From the NCBI RefSeq assembly GCF_001431645.1, contig NZ_LLXU01000098.1:1-64000 (forward strand): DNA of 64,000 bases, written 5' to 3'. The stretch is from Stenotrophomonas panacihumi. Lineage in GTDB: Bacteria > Pseudomonadota > Gammaproteobacteria > Xanthomonadales > Xanthomonadaceae. The position numbers were made by a program, and so were the translations under genes. Of this stretch, positions 48,032 to 58,000 are shown in pieces (the first letter of the stretch is position 1; each line of letters opens with the position of its first letter). The notes beneath the pieces are model-generated. The model saw only the letters and a program-made list of their open reading frames with translations. It was not told where the DNA came from and did no database searches.

Positions 48032-49638
48032 AGCAGGGTTTCCGGCAATCGATGGCGTGGCTGCATACCTGGACCGGCCTGCTGGTCGGCTGGGTGCTGC
48101 TGCTGATCTTCATGGGCGGCACCAGCAGCTACTACAAGCAGGAAATCAGCCGCTGGATGCGGCCGGAGCTGCCCATCACGCAGGTGGATACCACCACCGC
48201 GGTGGCCAGTGCCGAACGCTACCTGCAGCACAACGCCGGCGATGCGTTGAGCTGGAATGTCACCCTGCCCGACGCGCGCACCCAGGCGATCGAGATGTAC
48301 TGGATGAACCCGCCGGCGCCGGAAGGCGCGCCGGCGCGGCGTGCGTACGGGCAGGCCACGGTGGATCCGGGCACCGGTGAGGAAGTGGCGGCGCGCGAGA
48401 CGCGCGGCGGCGAGTTCCTCTACCGGCTGCACTTCGACCTGCATTACATCCCGGTGGTGTGGGCGCGCTACATCGTCGGCTTCTGCGCGATGTTCATGCT
48501 GGTGGCGATCATCACCGGCGTGATCACGCACAAGAAGATCTTCAAGGACTTCTTCACGTTCCGCCCGGGCAAGGGCCAGCGTTCGTGGCTGGATTTCCAC
48601 AACGTCAGCGCGGTGCTGGCATTGCCGTACCACGCGATGATCACCTACACGGGCATCGTCACGCTGGTCTTCATGTACCTGCCGTGGGCAATCGACGCGC
48701 GCTATCCCGGCAATGAAATGCAGTACTACGCCGAAGCCGCAAACCGCATCAGCGATAGCGGCCCCGCCGCCGGCAAGCCCGCCACGATGCGCCCGCTGAA
48801 GGAGCTGCTGGCGCGGGCAAACGCCGAATGGCCCGGCGTGGATATCGGCACGATGTCGGTCGCCAACCCAGGCGATGCAAACGCCACGGTGGATTTCGGC
48901 GTTCGCCCCAGCTCGATTTCGAACATCGCGCCCTCGCTGCGCTACGACGCGGTGACCGGCCGCCTGCTCGAACGCAGTCCCCCGCCCGGCGGCGCCACGC
49001 AAACCTACGGCACGCTGTATGGCCTGCACATGGCGCGTTTCGCCGACCCCGCCCTGCGGCTGCTGTTCTTCGGCTGCGGCCTGCTCGGCTGCCTGATGGT
49101 GGCGAGCGGCGCGGTGCTGTGGGCGCAGAAGGAACGACCCAAGCACCTGAAGGCCGGTCGCATCGGCTTCGGTTTGCGCCTGGTCGACGCGCTCAACATC
49201 GGTGCGGTGGCCGGCCTGCCCATCGCCTTCGCGGCGTATTTCTGGGGCAACCGCCTGCTGCCGGTGGGCATCGAAGGCCGCGCCAACCTTGAGCAGAACG
49301 TCTTTTTCTGGGCCTGGGGCGTGGCCATGCTGGCTGCGTTCGCGTGGCCGAAGCGGAGCATGTGGTGGGCGCAGCTGTACGTGGGCGCGGTGATGTTCGC
49401 CGGCATTCCGCTGGTCAACGCGCTGACGACCGGCATCCATCTCGGCGTCACCCTTCCCGCAGGGCTGTGGTCGCTGGCCGGCGTGGATCTGGTCTGCCTG
49501 GCGCTGGGCATTTGCCTGGCCGTGGCGGCGCGGCGCGTGCAGCGTTGGCAACCGCCGGTGCCGGCATCGCAGCGCAAGGCCCGTGTGCAGGCCGCGGCAC
49601 CGGCGATCGCCACGCCGCCCGTGGGGGAAGGCGCATGA
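48028..49638 (+). CDS. PepSY-domain membrane protein (PiuB-like)
   Basis: A 536-residue inner-membrane protein with four or more helices. The first is WLHTWTGLLVGWVLLLIFMGGTSSYYKQEISRWMRPEL. FLYRLHFDLHYIPVVWARYIVGFCAMFMLVAIITGVITHKKIFKDFFTFRPGKGQRSWLDFHNVSAVLALPYHAMITYTG carries conserved histidines. Such PepSY_TM proteins are widely linked to ferric-siderophore use, possibly as reductases. ATG overlaps the previous stop and its stop overlaps the DUF3325 start. Confidence 0.9.
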   Translation: MKQGFRQSMAWLHTWTGLLVGWVLLLIFMGGTSSYYKQEISRWMRPELPITQVDTTTAVASAERYLQHNAGDALSWNVTLPDARTQAIEMYWMNPPAPEGAPARRAYGQATVDPGTGEEVAARETRGGEFLYRLHFDLHYIPVVWARYIVGFCAMFMLVAIITGVITHKKIFKDFFTFRPGKGQRSWLDFHNVSAVLALPYHAMITYTGIVTLVFMYLPWAIDARYPGNEMQYYAEAANRISDSGPAAGKPATMRPLKELLARANAEWPGVDIGTMSVANPGDANATVDFGVRPSSISNIAPSLRYDAVTGRLLERSPPPGGATQTYGTLYGLHMARFADPALRLLFFGCGLLGCLMVASGAVLWAQKERPKHLKAGRIGFGLRLVDALNIGAVAGLPIAFAAYFWGNRLLPVGIEGRANLEQNVFFWAWGVAMLAAFAWPKRSMWWAQLYVGAVMFAGIPLVNALTTGIHLGVTLPAGLWSLAGVDLVCLALGICLAVAARRVQRWQPPVPASQRKARVQAAAPAIATPPVGEGA

Positions 49639-49973
49639 CCGTGTGGCTGGCGATCGCGCTGGGCTTCTCCGGTTTCACCGCCTTGTGGCGCGCGATGGAA
49701 CACCCGGCGCATGTGGCACCGGGCCAGCCGGCACCCACCGTGCAGCGGCGCCGGCAACTGCGCATTGCCGGCTGGGTGCTGCTGACGCTGTCGCTGCTGC
49801 TGTGCTGGAGCGCACGCGGCGGCGCGATCGGCACCGTGCTCTGGCTCGGCACGCTGACCGCCTCGGCGGTGCTGCTGGTGTTCGGCCTGCTGCCGTACCG
49901 GCCACGCGCCATCAAGCCGCTGGCGTGGGGTGCACCAGTGCTGGCCCTGCTGCTGTGGGGCGTGCTGGGCTGA
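49635..49973 (+). CDS. DUF3325-like membrane protein
   Basis: A 112-residue protein with three helices (TVWLAIALGFSGFTALWRAMEH, LRIAGWVLLTLSLLLCWSARG, IGTVLWLGTLTASAVLLVFGLLPYRPR). It matches DUF3325, the usual last partner of DUF3649 and PepSY genes. The four-gene operon is complete here, although no TonB-dependent receptor is adjacent. Converges on the TetR gene. Confidence 0.8.
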   Translation: MTVWLAIALGFSGFTALWRAMEHPAHVAPGQPAPTVQRRRQLRIAGWVLLTLSLLLCWSARGGAIGTVLWLGTLTASAVLLVFGLLPYRPRAIKPLAWGAPVLALLLWGVLG

Positions 49974-49980
49974 GCCCGGC

Positions 49981-50595
49981 CTAGGCCGCCTGCGCGCCTA
50001 CCGCGCGCAGGCAGAACGTGCAGATCGCCTCGACCAGCCGTTCGCCATCGCGCGGGCTCTCGCGGCTGGGTGCGATGGGCCCGACCAGCGCCTCGGTATA
50101 GGCACCGACCAGGCACGCCGCCGCCGCGTCCAGATCCTGCTCGGGCAGCTCGCCGCTGGCCACGCCCTGCGCCAGCAGGTCCCGGAACACCTCGCCCAGC
50201 AGCCGGCGAGCCCGGATGCGTTCGGCATCCACCTCGGCCTCCACGGGCTCGGCGATGAACGCCCAGGCCAGGCCGGGGCCTGCCAGCGCGCGCCGTACGA
50301 AAGACTCCACCGCGCGATGGAGCCGACGGCCCACCGGCAGCGGCTCGGCGGCGATGGCGCGCAGGATGGCGATCTCGTTCTCCACCGCGGCGCTCAAAAC
50401 TTCCACGAACAAGTCGGCTTTTGAGGGGAAATGCCGATATATCTGCCCGGTGGACACCCCCGCCGCGGCGGCGACAGCAGTGATCGGTGCGTTGCGGTAA
50501 CCGCCTTCGGCCACCAGCTTGCGGGCCGCCTGCAGGATGCGTTCGCGGTTGCCGGCCAGGCGTTCTTCCATCAGGGCGGAGCGTTTGTAGACCAT
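49981..50595 (-). CDS. TetR-family transcriptional regulator
   Basis: A 204-residue TetR regulator. The helix-turn-helix is RERILQAARKLVAEGGYRNAPITAVAAAAGVSTGQIYRHFPSKADLFVEVL. ATG at 50595 is preferred to an upstream TTG. It is divergent from the leucine-degradation operon with a perfect GTGAAT-N4-ATTCAC palindrome between, and so is probably its repressor, like the LiuQ-type TetR regulators described in other proteobacteria. The ligand is presumably an acyl-CoA intermediate. Confidence 0.9.
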   Translation of the reverse strand: MVYKRSALMEERLAGNRERILQAARKLVAEGGYRNAPITAVAAAAGVSTGQIYRHFPSKADLFVEVLSAAVENEIAILRAIAAEPLPVGRRLHRAVESFVRRALAGPGLAWAFIAEPVEAEVDAERIRARRLLGEVFRDLLAQGVASGELPEQDLDAAAACLVGAYTEALVGPIAPSRESPRDGERLVEAICTFCLRAVGAQAA

Positions 50596-50616
50596 GCGGA
50601 GATTGCGGCTCAATTT

Positions 50617-50632
50617 GTGAATTACGATTCAC
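50617..50632. promoter_or_regulatory. TetR operator candidate GTGAAT-N4-ATTCAC
   Basis: A perfect 6-bp inverted repeat with four-base spacer, 22 bases before the TetR start and 82 before liuA. It is the only strong palindrome in the divergent promoter region. Confidence 0.6.
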
Positions 50633-50713
50633 TTCTTTATCGGAACGGGCTAGGCTGATGCCGGAATGCAACGCCTGCCAGGCGTGCGCCGACTACCGCC
50701 ACGGAGTTCCACC

Positions 50714-51877
50714 ATGCACGTGCCGTCGCTGAATTTCGACCTGGGCGAGGATATCGACCTGCTGCGCGAAAGCGTTGCCGCCTTCGCCGCGCGCGAGATC
50801 GCACCCATCGCCGCCCAGGTCGACCACGACAACACCTACCCGGTCCCGCTGTGGCGACGGCTCGGCGAACAAGGCCTGCTCGGCCTCACCGTCGAGGAGG
50901 AGTATGGCGGCAGCGGCATGGGATATCTCGCCCACGTCGTGGCGATGGAGGAAATCTCCCGCGCTTCCGGTGCCATCGGCCTGTCGTATGGCGCGCACTC
51001 CAACCTGTGCGTCAACCAGCTGCGCAAGAACGGCACGCCGGCGCAGAAGGAAAAGTACCTGCCCCGGTTGTGCAGCGGCGAGCATGTCGGCGCGCTGGCC
51101 ATGAGCGAGCCCGGCGCCGGTTCCGACGTGGTGTCGATGAAACTGCGCGCCGAACGCCGTGGCGACCACTTCGTGCTCAACGGCAACAAGATGTGGATCA
51201 CCAACGGCCCGGACGCCGACGTGCTGGTGGTCTATGCCAAGACCGACCCCGAAGCCGGGGCGCGCGGCATCACCGCCTTCCTCATCGAGAAGGGCATGCC
51301 GGGCTTCTCCACCGCGCAGAAGCTGGACAAGCTGGGCATGCGCGGCTCAAACACCTGCGAGCTGGTCTTCAACGACTGCGCGGTACCGGCGGAGAACGTC
51401 CTGGGGCAGGTCGGCGGTGGCGTGCGGGTGCTGATGTCGGGCCTGGATTACGAGCGCGTGGTGCTGTCCGGCGGCCCGCTGGGGCTGATGTCGGCGGCGA
51501 TGGACGTGGTGCTGCCGTACGTGCACGAGCGCCGCCAGTTCGGCGAGCCCATCGGCACCTTCCAGCTGATCCAGGCCAAGATCGCCGACATGTATGTCGG
51601 GCTCAATGCGTGCCGCGCGTACGTGTATGCCGTGGCACGCGCCTGCGACCAGGGCCGCACCACGCGGCAGGACGCCGCCGGCGCGATCCTCTACGCGGCC
51701 GAGAAGGCCACCTGGCTGACCGGCCAGGCCATCCAGATCCTGGGCGGCAACGGCTACGTCAACGAATACCCGACCGGCCGCTTGTGGCGCGATGCCAAGC
51801 TGTACGAGATTGGCGCGGGGACGTCCGAGATCCGCCGCATGCTGATCGGGCGCGAGCTGTTCGAGAAGACGCGCTGA
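50714..51877 (+). CDS. liuA: Isovaleryl-CoA dehydrogenase
   Basis: A 387-residue acyl-CoA dehydrogenase. [52 protein letters not shown] is the FAD/substrate region. The catalytic Glu lies in [16 protein letters not shown], where its place in the sequence is typical of isovaleryl-CoA dehydrogenase. [38 protein letters not shown] closes the protein. It oxidises isovaleryl-CoA in leucine breakdown. ATG 50714 follows ACGGAG. First gene of the liu operon. Confidence 0.95.
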   Translation: MHVPSLNFDLGEDIDLLRESVAAFAAREIAPIAAQVDHDNTYPVPLWRRLGEQGLLGLTVEEEYGGSGMGYLAHVVAMEEISRASGAIGLSYGAHSNLCVNQLRKNGTPAQKEKYLPRLCSGEHVGALAMSEPGAGSDVVSMKLRAERRGDHFVLNGNKMWITNGPDADVLVVYAKTDPEAGARGITAFLIEKGMPGFSTAQKLDKLGMRGSNTCELVFNDCAVPAENVLGQVGGGVRVLMSGLDYERVVLSGGPLGLMSAAMDVVLPYVHERRQFGEPIGTFQLIQAKIADMYVGLNACRAYVYAVARACDQGRTTRQDAAGAILYAAEKATWLTGQAIQILGGNGYVNEYPTGRLWRDAKLYEIGAGTSEIRRMLIGRELFEKTR

Positions 51878-51909
51878 CGTCGCGGCCACCCGCCAACGCA
51901 AGGAACGAG

Positions 51910-53520
<1,611 letters not shown>

Positions 53521-53539
53521 GCGGCCAGGAGAGCTGCAA

Positions 53540-55519
<1,980 letters not shown>

Positions 55520-55528
55520 GCGGACGGA

Positions 55529-56710
55529 TCAGGCCCAGATCTTCGACCCCGGATCCAGCTCCGCCGTCACCATCACCTTGTCGCGCCAGCCGAATCCGCA
55601 GATCGCCAGCGCACCTTGCGTGGTCGGATCCAACCCCAGCGCGCGCTCCAGGTGCTGCTCGTTGATCGCACCGGTAATGAAGGCGCCCAAACCCAGATCC
55701 GTGGCGGAAAGATAGAGCGTCTGGGAGATGTGCCCGGCTTCCAGCGCCACGACGCGGTAGCCCTTCGCATGCTGGCGATACTTCCAGAACGTGCGATCGA
55801 AGCGAGGCGCCAGCACGATCAGCACATGGGCATCCCGGAACCAGTGCTGCTGCGCGACGGATTCCATCACGAAATCGCTCAACTCCCCTTCCGGTGATGG
55901 CAGCGCCTCCAGTGCGTGCGCATCCGCCCGGTAGTGGTACAGACCCGGCGCGAGCCCTTCGACGTTCTGCACGATGAGATACGCCTCCATCGGATGCAGG
56001 CCACCACCGGACGGCACGTTCTTCTTGAGGAACACCATGTCGTCGGTGACTTCCACCTTGGTCTGCGCGGCCAGGGCACGTTCGATGATCTTGGAGAAGA
56101 CGGTCAGCGGCACCGGACGCGAGGCGTCGAAGTTGCGGCAAGTGACGCGACGATGCATCAGCTCGTCGAAGCTGTTGTGGGGCACCTCCGGCAACCGGAT
56201 GAGTGCTTCATCCTCCGGCACGAGACGACGCGCCTCGGCCGGCGGCACGCCTAGCACCTGCCGCATCTCCAGCGCGGTTTCGGTACCGGACTCCTTCATG
56301 TTTTTCACCGCGTCCACTTCGTCCCAGCGGGTGAAGGCGTGGAGAAGGGCACCCATGGGGTGCCAGTAGGCGGAGCGGAGGCGTTCGTCACGCTCTCGGT
56401 GGGCATCGTGCACGCCCTGCTCTTTCGCGACAAGCAAGCCAAGCTCGAGCAGCTGCGTAGCAAGTTCGATTTCTTCTGCCAGATCGGACATAGGAATCCA
56501 ACGAGAAGGACTGATCCTACCTAGCAGCTCCCGTTGCGGCGCATCCACTTCAACGGGCTGGCCGATATGCGGCGCCAGGGCGCGCCAGGAAAGCGTGCGC
56601 CGCAAGCCGTCTCCACCAGTCAACAAACTCTCGAACTCGAACTCAATAGCCTCTTGAGGCTCGATGACAAGCACTTCGCAACGACGCACGTGCAGGTTTT
56701 GCAACTTCAT
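55529..56710 (-). CDS. SagB-like FMN dehydrogenase (putative peptide maturation dehydrogenase)
   Basis: A 393-residue protein. The N-terminal half (residues 1-170) has no recognised fold. The C-terminal half is a nitroreductase-type FMN domain: MHRRVTCRNFDASRPVPLTVFSKIIERAL, KKNVPSGGGLHPMEAYLIVQNVEGLAPGLYHYRAD (the PSGGxLHP hallmark of SagB/ThcOx), and GHISQTLYLSATDLGLGAFITGAINEQHLERALGLDP. SagB-type enzymes oxidise azolines to azoles in RiPPs. From memory, this length and N-terminus fit the 'putative peptide maturation dehydrogenase' family (TIGR04511). It lies downstream of two precursor-like genes, after a hairpin. ATG at 56710 is preferred to a TTG at 56752; no good Shine-Dalgarno was seen. 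Confidence 0.85.
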   Translation of the reverse strand: MKLQNLHVRRCEVLVIEPQEAIEFEFESLLTGGDGLRRTLSWRALAPHIGQPVEVDAPQRELLGRISPSRWIPMSDLAEEIELATQLLELGLLVAKEQGVHDAHRERDERLRSAYWHPMGALLHAFTRWDEVDAVKNMKESGTETALEMRQVLGVPPAEARRLVPEDEALIRLPEVPHNSFDELMHRRVTCRNFDASRPVPLTVFSKIIERALAAQTKVEVTDDMVFLKKNVPSGGGLHPMEAYLIVQNVEGLAPGLYHYRADAHALEALPSPEGELSDFVMESVAQQHWFRDAHVLIVLAPRFDRTFWKYRQHAKGYRVVALEAGHISQTLYLSATDLGLGAFITGAINEQHLERALGLDPTTQGALAICGFGWRDKVMVTAELDPGSKIWA

Positions 56711-56758
56711 GATTGCAGGAGTATCCGATAACGCGAATGGGCTCGCGGACAAGATCCA

Positions 56759-56785
56759 CCGAAGCTACATAAACCGTAGCTTCGG
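56759..56785 (-). promoter_or_regulatory. Perfect hairpin between precursor peptide and dehydrogenase genes
   Basis: CCGAAGCTAC and GTAGCTTCGG form a 10-bp perfect stem with a seven-base loop, 22 bases after the precursor stop and 48 before the dehydrogenase start. No T-tract follows, so it may be a partial terminator, a processing site or an mRNA-stabilising structure that keeps precursor levels above enzyme levels. Confidence 0.6.
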
Positions 56786-56807
56786 CATGGATCGCGAATC
56801 TAGGACC

Positions 56808-57116
56808 TCAGGCCGCCCGCAGGTGCAGCCCGCGCGCCAAGCCAGCGTCGAGTGCGGGTACCGTCTGACTGCTGCCTGATGTCAGCATTCGGTCGATCTC
56901 CTGTGCAGCCATGCGGATGTCGGCTTTCGATGCGAGCTGGGTGACCATCAAGCAACTCGAATTTGCACGAATCGCCTCGCCATCCTTACCCGACGGCATA
57001 AGTCCAGCCTGCTCCAGTGCTCCGATCGGGTCCACGGTGAACTGCTCCCGGAATAAATCATCCGAAGAGAGCGTCGAGATGAGCTTGCGAGCGGACGCGG
57101 GGTCGAACTTGATCAC
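56808..57116 (-). CDS. Putative modified peptide precursor 1
   Basis: A 102-residue peptide, starting at GTG 57116, eleven bases after AAAGGAG. The leader-like part reads FDPASARKLISTLSSDDLFREQFTVDPIGALEQAGL, similar to the nitrile-hydratase-type leaders of NHLP precursors. The middle has a conserved cysteine (SSCLMV) and LASKADIRMAAQEIDRMLTSG. The tail is QTVPALDAGLARGLHLRAA. It is clearly paralogous to the proteins at 57169-57480 and 57660-57959. From memory it fits the 'putative modified peptide' family TIGR04509. The mature product, if any, is unknown. Confidence 0.8.
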   Translation of the reverse strand: MIKFDPASARKLISTLSSDDLFREQFTVDPIGALEQAGLMPSGKDGEAIRANSSCLMVTQLASKADIRMAAQEIDRMLTSGSSQTVPALDAGLARGLHLRAA

Positions 57117-57168
57117 TGTCGATCTCCTTTCGAGGATGAGGACACAGATTACGGGTTTACCTGTGGCG

Positions 57169-57480
57169 TCAGGCAACCAGCTTTACCCGCCTGGCCAAGG
57201 AAAGCCCCGCGTCAAGGGCCGGCGTGATCTGGCCGATTCCATGAGTAAGCATCCGATCAATCTCACACTGCGCCGCAAGAATATCCGCTTTTGATGCAAG
57301 CTCGCTCACCATGATGCAACGGTGATGCGCTCGAACAGAGTCGACGCCGCCGATCGGCAACAAACCGCTATCGATCAACGCCGAACTTGGATCAGCACAA
57401 AAATTCTCGCGAAAGCCATCGTCGGAGCACAGCAACTCCACCAGCTTGCGAGCCACGACAGGTTCGAACTTCATTGCCAT
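57169..57480 (-). CDS. Putative modified peptide precursor 2
   Basis: A 103-residue paralogue of precursor 1, 52 bases upstream of it on the same strand. The leader is FEPVVARKLVELLCSDDGFRENFCADPSSALIDSGL. It has the shared cysteine (HRCIMVSELASKADI), an EIDRMLTHG block and a different tail after PALDAG: LSLARRVKLVA. It carries four cysteines in all (CSDD, FCAD, HRC, AQC), more than precursor 1. ATG 57480 follows GGGAGG by six bases, a strong ribosome-binding site. Confidence 0.8.
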   Translation of the reverse strand: MAMKFEPVVARKLVELLCSDDGFRENFCADPSSALIDSGLLPIGGVDSVRAHHRCIMVSELASKADILAAQCEIDRMLTHGIGQITPALDAGLSLARRVKLVA

Positions 57481-57659
57481 GAAGAGCCTCCCATTGCCAG
57501 GTTGATGAGCAGAATTACATCACCGCGAAAAGTGCCGTACATCGAGATAGCCGGACATCCAACATCGAAACTACGCTGCTAATATGCAGCGGTTACATGC
57601 ACTAAAGATATTGAAGTCCACGCCGATACTCTTCGTCAACCACCACCAGACCAAACATC
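57481..57659. promoter_or_regulatory. AT-rich divergent promoter region of precursors 2 and 3
   Basis: This 179-base gap between the leftward precursor 2 and the rightward precursor 3 is clearly AT-richer than the surrounding chromosome (29 G+C of 60 in 57541-57600). It must hold promoters for both. No obvious -35/-10 pair or operator was picked out, and no ORF of substance is present. Confidence 0.5.
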
Positions 57660-57959
57660 ATGTCCACTCTCAAGCTCGAAGCAGCTACCGCCAACAAGTT
57701 GATCGAACTTCTCTCGAGCAACGACAAGTTCCGGGATCTTTTCAGCAGCGATCCGTTGGCCGCAATGGTTGAACTCGGCCTTCAGCCCGATGACGGACTC
57801 AAGCAGTTCGTCGGAACCTGCTGCGCGAAGATCACGCTCGCAGACAAGGAAACCATTGTCTCGGCAAAAGAAGCTCTCCAGAGCATGCTGACTCGCGGAA
57901 TGGACCAGTCGGTACCCATGCTGGATGCGAACCAGGCAGGCGGTCGCACCCTCAAGTAA
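57660..57959 (+). CDS. Putative modified peptide precursor 3
   Basis: A 99-residue paralogue on the opposite strand. The leader part reads ATANKLIELLSSNDKFRDLFSSDPLAAMVELGL, the middle has a cysteine pair (VGTCCAKITLADKETI), then ALQSMLTRGMDQSVPMLDA and a distinct tail, NQAGGRTLK. It is less like precursors 1 and 2 than they are like each other. No Shine-Dalgarno sequence is visible before ATG 57660. It converges on the cyclase/TPR gene, with a terminator-like hairpin between. Confidence 0.78.
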   Translation: MSTLKLEAATANKLIELLSSNDKFRDLFSSDPLAAMVELGLQPDDGLKQFVGTCCAKITLADKETIVSAKEALQSMLTRGMDQSVPMLDANQAGGRTLK

Positions 57960-57965
57960 GACCCA

Positions 57966-58000
57966 CGCCCTGCCATGGCCGCCCGGGTCATGGCAGGGCG
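57966..58000. terminator. Shared hairpin between precursor 3 and the cyclase/TPR gene
   Basis: CGCCCTGCCATG (57966-57977) and CATGGCAGGGCG (57989-58000) form a perfect 12-bp stem with an 11-base loop. It lies just after the precursor 3 stop and spans the cyclase stop. There is no T-tract on either side, but the position fits a bidirectional terminator. Confidence 0.6.
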
